The notes beneath the pieces are model-generated. The model was not told the origin of the DNA, did not search any database, and worked only from the letters and a program-made list of their open reading frames with translations. Positions 22,622-28,692 of a DNA stretch of 28,692 bases are shown piece after piece; the stretch's first letter is position 1, and every line of letters starts with the position of its first letter. A program made the position numbers and the translations under genes. The DNA comes from CAZBZG01 sp964496245. Its GTDB lineage: Bacteria; Planctomycetota; SZUA-567. The stretch covers positions 1-28,692 of the forward strand of contig CAZBZG010000018.1 in NCBI GenBank assembly GCA_964496245.1. The letters run 5' to 3'.

Positions 22622-23414
22622 ACGCAACCTCGCGCTCACGAACATCGCTTACGGATACGAAGGCTCGGACTGGCGTCTCGCGGTCGAGGCTTTCGCCCTG
22701 CAGCCGGGCACGCTCGCGGGCGTCATCGGGCCGAACGGATCGGGCAAGAGTACGCTCCTGCGCGTGGCAGCGGGCGTGCTCCAGCCGGATGCCGGCACGG
22801 TGCGCCTCGGCGACCAGGACCTCGGCCGCATGGACCGCCGCGCCGTAGCCCGGCTTCTCGGGTACCTGCCCCAGGACATTACGAGTCTCTTCGACTATGC
22901 GGTGGAGGACGTGGTGCGCATGGGCCGCTACGCGCACGCGCCCGCGTTCGGCGCGCTGGGAGCCGAGGATGTCGCGGTGGTGGAACGCTGCCTCGAGCGG
23001 ACCGAGATGCAGGCGCTGCGTACACGCCGCCTCTCCCATCTCTCGGGCGGCGAGCGCAAACGCGCACTACTCGCTTCGGTGCTCGCCCAGGAGCCTGCGG
23101 TCCTGCTCCTGGACGAACCCACGGCCGCGCTCGACCTCCACCACCAGGTACGCTTCTTCCAGCTCCTGGTCGAACTCGCCCGAGCCGGCATGGGCATCGC
23201 GGTCGTCACCCACGACGTCAACCTGGCTGCGCTCTTCTGCGAGCGCATCCTGCTCATGCAGGACGGGGTCTTTGCGGCCGAAGGCACGCCGGCCGAGGTG
23301 CTCCAGAAGGAGCGGCTCCACGCGGTCTATGGCCCCGAGGTCCGGCTCTCCATCCATCCGGAGACCGGGGCGCCCATGGTCGTGCCCTGCCGCGGGCGGG
23401 AGGGCGGGGCATGA
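22605..23414 (+). CDS. btuD: ABC importer ATP-binding protein for cobalamin
   Basis: The 269-residue protein has Walker A GPNGSGKST (42-50), a Q-loop in GYLPQDITS, the signature LSGGERKR, Walker B VLLLDEPTAALD and the switch histidine in VVTHDVN. The length and the C-terminal stretch are those of FecE/BtuD-type subunits. The start is GTG at 22605, chosen because GGAGG lies 7 nt before it inside the end of btuF. The stop overlaps the btuC start (ATGA). Confidence 0.93.
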   Translation: MTLVTERNLALTNIAYGYEGSDWRLAVEAFALQPGTLAGVIGPNGSGKSTLLRVAAGVLQPDAGTVRLGDQDLGRMDRRAVARLLGYLPQDITSLFDYAVEDVVRMGRYAHAPAFGALGAEDVAVVERCLERTEMQALRTRRLSHLSGGERKRALLASVLAQEPAVLLLDEPTAALDLHHQVRFFQLLVELARAGMGIAVVTHDVNLAALFCERILLMQDGVFAAEGTPAEVLQKERLHAVYGPEVRLSIHPETGAPMVVPCRGREGGA

Positions 23415-24397
23415 ATCCGCGACGCTTGCTCTCCTATGCGCTCGTGTTCGTGGCCGTGGCCGCGTGTGCGCCGTGGCTGGGCGCCGAGTCGGTCGACCAC
23501 GGCCGCGTCTGGGCTGCGCTCTGGGGCGAGCTGCACCCGGACGCCACCATCTTCTTCTTCCAGCGCGTGCCGCGGGTACTCCTCGCGCTCCTGGCGGGGG
23601 GCGGCCTGGCGCTCGTAGGCGCCGCCTTCCAGGTGCTCTTCCGCAATCCACTGGTGGAGCCCTACACCATCGGCATCACGGGCGGCGCGAGCCTGGGGGC
23701 GTTCCTCACGATCGCGTTTCCGGGGTTGGCCGTGGCCTGGGGGCCGTTCCATTCGACCCAGGGGTTCGCGCTCGTAGGTACGGCTGCGACCCTGCTGTTG
23801 ATCTTCCTGTTCGCGCGCCGGAGGGAGGGCATGAACATCTACGTGCTCCTGCTCGCGGGCGTGACCATCAGCATCGTGTGCTCGGGGCTGATCCTGCTCA
23901 TCACCTACCTCATCGATCCCTACCTCCTGACGAGCTTCCACCGCTGGATGATGGGCAGCGTCGCTGTGGTGGGGTTCCACGAGCTCGCCGCGCTCCTGCC
24001 GCTCCTGCTGCCGGGCACGGGCCTGCTCGCCCTGCACGCGCCCGGCCTCAACCACCTCGCGCTCGGGCCGGAGATCGCGCTCGGCCACGGCGTGGACGTG
24101 CGGCGGCTCGAGCGCGAGGTCTTCCTCGGCGGCGGACTCGTGACCGCGGGGGTGGTGAGCCTGGTGGGGCCGATCGGGTTCGTGGGGCTGATCATCCCGC
24201 ACATGGTGCGCAGGCTCTCGGGGTTCGATCAGCGGCTGGTGCTGCCGGCTTCCTTTCTCTTGGGCGGCGCAGCGCTCTGCGCCTGCGATACGGTGGCGCG
24301 GACCGTGATCGCGCCCACCGAGCTCCCGGTCGGCGTGATCACCGCAGTCGCGGGCGGGCCGCTCTTCGTCTATCTGCTGATCCGGGGAAGAGAGTGA
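23411..24397 (+). CDS. btuC: ABC importer permease for cobalamin
   Basis: The 328-residue FecCD-family membrane protein has about ten helices. Family motifs: RVPRVLLALLAGGGLALVGAAFQ, NPLVEPYTIGITGGASLGA, LLLAGVTISIVCSG, RWMMGSVAVVGF, and GPIGFVGLIIPHMVRRLSG, the loop contacting the ATPase, followed by LLGGAALCACDTVAR. It works as a dimer with BtuD2 in the inner membrane. The start overlaps btuD, and the stop overlaps the cbiZ start by one base (TGATG). Confidence 0.95.
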   Translation: MNPRRLLSYALVFVAVAACAPWLGAESVDHGRVWAALWGELHPDATIFFFQRVPRVLLALLAGGGLALVGAAFQVLFRNPLVEPYTIGITGGASLGAFLTIAFPGLAVAWGPFHSTQGFALVGTAATLLLIFLFARRREGMNIYVLLLAGVTISIVCSGLILLITYLIDPYLLTSFHRWMMGSVAVVGFHELAALLPLLLPGTGLLALHAPGLNHLALGPEIALGHGVDVRRLEREVFLGGGLVTAGVVSLVGPIGFVGLIIPHMVRRLSGFDQRLVLPASFLLGGAALCACDTVARTVIAPTELPVGVITAVAGGPLFVYLLIRGRE

Positions 24398-25107
24398 TGG
24401 CCCAAGAGCCCCGTGCTGTCGTCGAGGATGTGCTCCCGGGCTGCCGCGTGGAGCGGACCGACGGGCACGTGCTCGTCAGCTTCGACACGGACCGGCCGGC
24501 GCTCGGCTCGGCCGTGCACAACGGCGGCTCGCGCCTCTTGCGGCATGTGCTCAACCTGCACGTACGCCACGACCCGCTGGATGGGCCGGGGCTGCAAGCT
24601 CACGCAGACCCCGAGGAGACGCTTGCGCGCTATGCGCAGGACCTCGGCCTGGCCGGCGTGACCGCCGGCATGATGACCGCAGCGTCCATGGCGAGCCTGC
24701 GCACGGTGTGCCTGACCGCATCCGGCCTGTCGGTGGCCGCCCTGGTCACGGCCGGCCTGTCCAATGCGCTGGCAGCCGGGGACCCGGCCGCTTGCCAGGA
24801 TGGCGCGCCGCAGCCTGCCGGTACCATCAACCAGGTCCTGGTGGTGGAGGCCGCCCTGACCGAAGCCGCGTTCGTGGAGGCCGTGCAGGTGGCGACCGAA
24901 GCCAAGGCCGGCCTGCTCGCAGCGCGCGGGGTCAAGAGCACGGTCAGCGGCCGGCCGGCCACGGGCACGGGCACGGACGCCACAGTGGTCGTGGCCCGCC
25001 TCGGCCCGGAACCGCTTCACTACTGCGGCAAGCACGTGCTCCTCGGCGAACTCATCGCACGCGCCATTGCGCGTGCACTCGAGCAGTCGTTGTCTGCGTT
25101 CGCTTGA
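24397..25107 (+). CDS. cbiZ: Adenosylcobinamide amidohydrolase (cobamide remodelling)
   Basis: The 236-residue protein has the CbiZ domain: SAVHNGGSRLLRHVLNLHV, LAGVTAGMMTAASMASLRTV, VTAGLSNALAAGDPA, GTINQVLVVEAALTEAAFVEAVQVATEAKAGLL, and ATGTGTDATVVV. CbiZ cuts the aminopropanol arm from adenosylcobinamide (and from some cobamides) to give adenosylcobyric acid, letting a cell replace the lower ligand of scavenged corrinoids. As the last gene of the uptake operon it acts on what BtuFCD brings in, and its product is the substrate of CbiB in the other operon. No signal peptide, cytoplasmic. Confidence 0.9.
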   Translation: MAQEPRAVVEDVLPGCRVERTDGHVLVSFDTDRPALGSAVHNGGSRLLRHVLNLHVRHDPLDGPGLQAHADPEETLARYAQDLGLAGVTAGMMTAASMASLRTVCLTASGLSVAALVTAGLSNALAAGDPAACQDGAPQPAGTINQVLVVEAALTEAAFVEAVQVATEAKAGLLAARGVKSTVSGRPATGTGTDATVVVARLGPEPLHYCGKHVLLGELIARAIARALEQSLSAFA

Positions 25108-25197
25108 ATTTTCCCGTTCTTCCGTACATCGTTCGCTCGGTCGATTTGGGCGCGCGCGGGGCTTGCCCCACAGGCCCCACAATCCCCCCGAAGGTTC

Positions 25198-25272
25198 GTC
25201 GGAGGGTCCGCCTCCTGCCGGACCGCCGTGCACGTGAAGCGTTGCGGACGCGCAGGAGCGCGGCCCTCCGAC
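25198..25272. repeat. Dispersed palindromic repeat, same family as the cobU tail element
   Basis: Outer arms GTCGGAGGG (25198-25206) and CCCTCCGAC (25264-25272) are perfectly complementary. Inside are GGTCCG/CGGACC (25205-25224) and a GACGCGCAGGAGCGCG word (25247-25262) that matches 7931-7946 at 15 of 16 positions. The shared words with 7931-7983 show a common repeat family. Confidence 0.7.
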
Positions 25273-25402
25273 TGTGGCATTCGGTCACTCAGGTCTTGAC
25301 CCACCGAGTTCCGCCCCGATTTCCTCGTCGCGCCGCTCTGCCGCGAGATCGCGGCGACGCGAACGGTCCCTGGCAACGTCTCGGCCCTGCATTTCATTTC
25401 CC

Positions 25403-25430
25403 TTGACACCCTTTCGGCCCGCCCTAGAAT
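25403..25430 (+). promoter_or_regulatory. Sigma70-like promoter of thrC
   Basis: A perfect TTGACA (25403-25408), a 16-nt spacer and TAGAAT (25425-25430, five of six) lie about 40 nt upstream of the thrC ATG. Confidence 0.7.
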
Positions 25431-25469
25431 GAGCGGCTCCGCCTGGCTTGCGCGTTCACGGAGAACACC

Positions 25470-26924
25470 ATGGCTGCATCGCTCGCGTGGCAGAAGTGCA
25501 TAAGCCCAGACTGTGCAGCGACCTACGACATCGGCCAGACGCTCGCGGTCTGTCCGGCCTGCGGCAATCTGCTGGACGTGGTCTACGACTGGGACGCGGT
25601 GCGACTGCCCAGCAGCCGCGAGCGGCTCGGGAGCCTGGCCCGGCCGGCCTCCGAGATGATGAAGTCGAGTGGCGCGTTCCGGCCAAGCGATTTCCTGGCC
25701 CTGCCGCCTGGCGGCTTCTGCCGCGTGAGCGGGGTCTGGCGGTTCGGGAATCTGCTCCCCTTTGCGCCCGAAAACAAACGGGTCACCATCGGCGAGGGGC
25801 ATACCCAGCTGCGACCCGCGCCCAAGGTAGCCGACTACGCCGGCCTCAAGCGCGAAAACCTGTGGCTCCAGTACGAGGGGCTCAATCCCTCGGGATCCTT
25901 CAAGGACAACGGCATGGCCGGTGCGTTCACCCATGCCAACCTGGTGGGCGCGTGCGTGGCCGCCTGTGCGTCTACGGGCAACACCTCGGCGAGCCTGGCC
26001 GCGTTCGCGGCTGCGTCCAATCTCATGCGCGCCATCATCTTCGTGGGCGAAGGCAAGATCGCCTACGGCAAGCTGAGCCAGGCGCTCGACTTTGGCGCGC
26101 TCACGCTCTTGGTCCGCGGCGACTTCGACGATGCCATGGCCCGCGTGCAGGAAGTCTGCCGCGAGGAAGGCATCTACCTCGTGAACTCGCTCAATCCCTT
26201 CCGCCTGGAAGGGCAGAAGACCACCATGTACCGGGTGCTCGAAGGCTTGGAGTGGCGGGTGCCCGACTGGGTCGTGTGCCCGGGCGGCAACCTCGGCAAT
26301 TCCTCGGCGTTCGGCAAGGCGTTCCTGGAACTGCACGAGCTGGGACTCATCGACCGCATGCCCCGCATCGCGGTCATCAACTCCACGGGCGCGCCCACGC
26401 TCAACAACCTGGTGAACGAACGGGGCCTCACGTGGAACGAGGGCCGCGTGGACGACGCCGTCATCGACGCCTACTACGCCGAGCTCGATGCGCGCAACGA
26501 GCGGGCGCACACCGTGGCCAGCGCCATCGAGATCAACCGGCCCGTGAATCTCAAGAAGTGCCTGCGCGCGATCGACAAGACGGGCGGGTGCGTGCGGGCC
26601 ATGTCCGACCAACGAATCCTGGACGCCAAGGCCCGGATCGCGCGCGAGGGGCTGGGGTGCGAACCGGCGAGCGCCGCGAGCGTGGCCGGCCTCAAGGCCC
26701 TGGTCGAAGAAGGGGTCGTCGACAAGGACGCGGTGGTGGCGTGCGTGCTCACCGGTCACCCGCTCAAGGATCCGCACGTGACCGTAGCCTACCACAGCGC
26801 CACGCCCGACCAGCTCGCCGAGCAGTACGGCGACTATGGCGTGACCGAAGCCCCCGGCCGCAACCAGCCGGTCACGGTGGACAATGATTTGGGCGCGATC
26901 ATGGACGTGATCCGGAAGGGGTGA
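25470..26924 (+). CDS. thrC: Threonine synthase
   Basis: The 484-residue PLP enzyme converts O-phosphohomoserine to threonine in the cytoplasm. It begins with a zinc-ribbon-like segment (C10, C15, C28, C31), then GEGHTQLRPAPKV, the PLP lysine K145 in NPSGSFKDNGM, the phosphate loop STGNTSAS, and NPFRLEGQKT, all typical of the threonine synthase branch of the tryptophan synthase beta family. GGAG precedes the ATG and a good promoter lies 40 nt upstream. Placing thrC beside dapB and dapL groups two aspartate-family branches. The product ends in DLGAIMDVIRKG and is a little longer than the common 350-400-residue form, because of the N-terminal ribbon and a C-terminal region. Confidence 0.92.
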   Translation: MAASLAWQKCISPDCAATYDIGQTLAVCPACGNLLDVVYDWDAVRLPSSRERLGSLARPASEMMKSSGAFRPSDFLALPPGGFCRVSGVWRFGNLLPFAPENKRVTIGEGHTQLRPAPKVADYAGLKRENLWLQYEGLNPSGSFKDNGMAGAFTHANLVGACVAACASTGNTSASLAAFAAASNLMRAIIFVGEGKIAYGKLSQALDFGALTLLVRGDFDDAMARVQEVCREEGIYLVNSLNPFRLEGQKTTMYRVLEGLEWRVPDWVVCPGGNLGNSSAFGKAFLELHELGLIDRMPRIAVINSTGAPTLNNLVNERGLTWNEGRVDDAVIDAYYAELDARNERAHTVASAIEINRPVNLKKCLRAIDKTGGCVRAMSDQRILDAKARIAREGLGCEPASAASVAGLKALVEEGVVDKDAVVACVLTGHPLKDPHVTVAYHSATPDQLAEQYGDYGVTEAPGRNQPVTVDNDLGAIMDVIRKG

Positions 26925-26939
26925 GAGAACGGCAAGAAG

Positions 26940-26961
26940 AGGGGCCGAGCGGTTGGCCCCT
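26940..26961 (+). terminator. Possible terminator hairpin after thrC
   Basis: AGGGGCC (26940-26946) and GGCCCCT (26955-26961) form a perfect 7-bp stem with an 8-nt loop, 15 nt after the thrC stop. No T tract follows, so it may be only a message-stabilising hairpin. Confidence 0.4.
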
Positions 26962-26998
26962 CCGCTGGACAAATGCACGGGACATGCGGGACGGACCT

Positions 26999-27084
26999 CA
27001 CCACGAAGGACACGAAGGGCACGAAAGAACCATGACCGAAGTACAGTCCGACCCCAGCAAGGTTTCTTTGTGCCTTTTGTGGTG
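26999..27084. repeat. Long imperfect palindrome with nine-base periodicity between thrC and dapB
   Basis: The left arm (26999-27031) consists of three related units, CACGAAGGA, CACGAAGGG and CACGAAAGA, after CAC. The right arm (27061-27084, GGTTTCTTTG...TTGTGGTG) is complementary to two of the units and to both ends of the left arm. Repeats with CACCACGAAGGACACGAAG words are frequent between genes in PVC-type and some other bacteria, from memory. It is less GC-rich than its surroundings. Confidence 0.75.
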
Positions 27085-27128
27085 AATGCTGTGGCTGCAT
27101 GGCCACGAGAAGAACAAGGAGTCCGAGC

Positions 27129-27923
27129 ATGACGATCGACATTGCGATCAACGGCGCAGCGGGCCGCATGGGCCGGCGGCTGCTGGCGCTGGCGGCCGCG
27201 GACGAGGGGCTCCAGGTGGTGCAGGCGCTCGAATGCGAGGGGCATGAGCTGCTCGGCGAGGCTGTGCGCGATTTCGTGCCCGAGTCGAGTGACAACGTTT
27301 CCCTGGCGAGCGGACTGACCGGCGGCGCGCAGGTGCTCGTCGACTTCTCCACGCCCGAGAGCACGGCCGCGCGCGCGGGCGAAGCCGCCCAGGCGGGCAC
27401 CGCTCTGGTGATCGGCACCACGGGCCTGGGCGACGCGGAAGCGGAGGCGGTGGCCGCGGCCGCCGGGCAGGTGCCGGTGCTGCACGCGCCGAACTTTTCC
27501 CTCGGCGTCAACCTCGTCTTCCGCCTGGCCGGCCAGATCGCCGAGGCCCTGGGCGCGGACTACGACATCGAGGTCGTGGAAGCGCACCACAACCAGAAGG
27601 CCGACGCACCGTCCGGCACGGCCAAGCGGATCGCCGAACGGATCTGCGAAGCGACCGGCCGCGACGCAGCGCACGACGTGGTCCACGGGAGAGAAGGCCG
27701 GACCGGTCCGCGCACGCGCCAGGAGGTCGGCATGCACGCGCTCCGCATGGGGTCGGTCGTGGGCGACCACACGGTCCATTACGGCTCGCCCTACGAGCGG
27801 ATCGAGCTGACCCACCGCGCCCAGACGCGGGACGTGTTCGCCGCGGGCGCTCTGCACGCGGCCAAGTGGCTGGCCGGCAAGCCGGCGGGGACGTATTCGA
27901 TGGAAGACGTGCTGTTCGGGTAG
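27129..27923 (+). CDS. dapB: 4-hydroxy-tetrahydrodipicolinate reductase
   Basis: The 264-residue NAD(P)H enzyme makes tetrahydrodipicolinate in the lysine and peptidoglycan precursor pathway. Motifs: nucleotide loop INGAAGRMGRR (7-17), VDFSTPEST, VIGTTGL, APNFSLGVN, and the catalytic and substrate motif EAHHNQKADAPSGTA, followed by GRxGxTGPR-like REGRTGPR and HALRMGSVVGDHTVHYG. AAGGAG precedes the ATG at 27129. The next gene starts 10 nt after its stop and uses the product two steps further on, so the two form an operon. Confidence 0.95.
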   Translation: MTIDIAINGAAGRMGRRLLALAAADEGLQVVQALECEGHELLGEAVRDFVPESSDNVSLASGLTGGAQVLVDFSTPESTAARAGEAAQAGTALVIGTTGLGDAEAEAVAAAAGQVPVLHAPNFSLGVNLVFRLAGQIAEALGADYDIEVVEAHHNQKADAPSGTAKRIAERICEATGRDAAHDVVHGREGRTGPRTRQEVGMHALRMGSVVGDHTVHYGSPYERIELTHRAQTRDVFAAGALHAAKWLAGKPAGTYSMEDVLFG

Positions 27924-27933
27924 GGGAGAATCG

Positions 27934-28692
27934 ATGGACATCGCAGTCGCCAATCGCCTGCAGAAGCTGCCGCCGTATCTCTTCGCGGCTCTGCGCAAGA
28001 AGATCGCCGCCAAGAAGGCCAAGGGCGAGGAGGTGATCTCGCTGGGCATCGGCGATCCCGACCAGCCCACGCCCGATCCGGTCATCGACGAGCTCTGCCG
28101 GGCCGTGCGGGACGAGACGGACGCCAACCGCCACCGGTACGGCTGCGACGTGCCGGTCGAGGCGTTCCCGCAGGCCGCGCGCGACTTCTATCAGCGCCGC
28201 TACGGGGTCGCTCTGGCGGACGATCAGGTCGTGCCCACCGTGGGCAGCAAGGACGCGATCGCCAAGTTCGCCATGGGGATTCTGAATCCGGGCGACGTAG
28301 CGCTCGCGCCCGTGCCCGGCTACCCCACCTACAACATCGGCCACGTCTTCGCCTCTGCGGTGACCGTTCCCATGCCGCTTACCAAGGAGAATGACTTCCT
28401 GCCGGACCTGGAGGCCATCCCGAGTGACGTGCGCCGGCTGGCCAAGATCCTCTGGATCAATTACCCCAACAACCCCACCACGGCCACGGCGCCCCTGGAG
28501 TTCTTCGAACGCGCGGTGGCCTTTGGCGCCGAGCACGACATCCTGATCGCGCACGACGCCGCCTACAGCGAGAACACCTTTGACGGCTACCGCGCGCCCA
28601 GCATTCTGCAGGTGGACGGGGCTGCCCAGGTGGCGGTCGAATTCTTCTCGCTCTCCAAGGCCTTCAACATGACGGGCTGGCGGGTCGGCTTC
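27934..28692 (+). CDS. dapL: LL-diaminopimelate aminotransferase (partial, runs off the right edge)
   Basis: The first 253 residues of a fold-type I aminotransferase are visible; full proteins have about 390-410. It begins MDIAVANRLQKLPPYLFAAL, then VISLGIGDPDQPTPDPVID, HRYGCDVPVEAFPQAARDFY, VVPTVGSKDAIAKFAM, APVPGYPTY, WINYPNNPTTATA, AHDAAYSENTFDGYRAPS and the PLP lysine in SLSKAFNMTGWRVGF at the cut end. These are the motifs of DapL, which turns tetrahydrodipicolinate directly into LL-diaminopimelate, bypassing the acylated intermediates. GGGGAG precedes the ATG. Closely related aminotransferases exist, but the dapB neighbour fixes the role. Confidence 0.92.
   Translation, partial: MDIAVANRLQKLPPYLFAALRKKIAAKKAKGEEVISLGIGDPDQPTPDPVIDELCRAVRDETDANRHRYGCDVPVEAFPQAARDFYQRRYGVALADDQVVPTVGSKDAIAKFAMGILNPGDVALAPVPGYPTYNIGHVFASAVTVPMPLTKENDFLPDLEAIPSDVRRLAKILWINYPNNPTTATAPLEFFERAVAFGAEHDILIAHDAAYSENTFDGYRAPSILQVDGAAQVAVEFFSLSKAFNMTGWRVGF

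Larger units (their letters stand above)
25108..25469. other. Intergenic region between cbiZ and thrC
   Basis: This 362-nt stretch holds no recognisable gene. It contains a palindromic repeat (25198-25272), a perfect 7-bp stem with a 2-nt loop (GCCGCGA/TCGCGGC, 25340-25355) and the thrC promoter (25403-25430). Either hairpin could end the btu operon, but neither has a T tract. Confidence 0.6.

Noticed and set aside
22897..25107. 736-residue plus-strand frame spanning btuD, btuC and cbiZ
   Set aside because: Only its last 236 residues are real (cbiZ); the upstream part is an alternative frame of btuD and btuC.
25020..28127. 1035-residue minus-strand open frame across thrC and dapB
   Set aside because: It runs through intergenic repeats and antisense to two certain genes, and its composition is that of a shadow frame in GC-rich DNA.

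Overview
The window is a GC-rich fragment of a diderm bacterial genome: it carries an outer-membrane TonB-dependent receptor with its own TonB. It is probably a metagenome-assembled scaffold, because a run of exactly ten N lies at 3692-3701. No rRNA or tRNA gene is visible, so taxonomy is inference. A sulfatase, a GH2 mannosidase, a CBM9-type lipoprotein, an LL-diaminopimelate aminotransferase (DapL) and several dispersed hairpin repeats together suggest the Planctomycetes-Verrucomicrobia-Lentisphaerae sphere or a related candidate phylum.

Layout. 1-503: a gene start running off the left edge and a short membrane ORF (minus). 626-4135: a GH2 beta-mannosidase-like enzyme converging on a sulfatase that is interrupted by the assembly gap. 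4308-6499: a minus-strand operon with an iron-sulfur flavoprotein, a NifX-domain/permease fusion, a second permease half and a small four-cysteine protein. 6762-13463: a tightly overlapping plus-strand operon for late cobalamin synthesis (cobC, cobU, cobT, cobS, a cobD-cobQ fusion, cbiB). 13460-16803: a minus-strand set of a GT2 glycosyltransferase, a sugar epimerase and a GT-C-type membrane glycosyltransferase. 17233-18204: a lipoprotein. 18232-25107: a cobalamin uptake and salvage operon (btuB, tonB, btuF, btuD, btuC, cbiZ) behind one strong promoter and two cobalamin riboswitches in series. 25470 to the end: threonine synthase, dapB and a partial dapL.

How the parts fit. The uptake operon imports corrinoids (BtuB/TonB, BtuFCD). 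CbiZ can strip adenosylcobinamide-type corrinoids to cobyric acid. The synthesis operon can then rebuild cobalamin: aminopropanol phosphate from the CobD domain, attachment by CbiB, guanylylation by CobU, lower-ligand activation by CobT, joining by CobS and dephosphorylation by CobC. The CobQ domain also makes cobyric acid. No early corrin-ring gene lies in the window, so scavenging plus remodelling is the most direct reading, but it needs the rest of the genome. Regulation looks asymmetric: the uptake operon has two B12 riboswitches, the synthesis operon none that I can see.

The most notable items are the tandem cobalamin riboswitches with a hairpin terminator between them, the CobD-CobQ fusion protein, the NifX-permease operon, the collapsed overlap hidden by the N gap in the sulfatase, and several families of palindromic intergenic repeats, one of which encodes the C-terminal tail of CobU.
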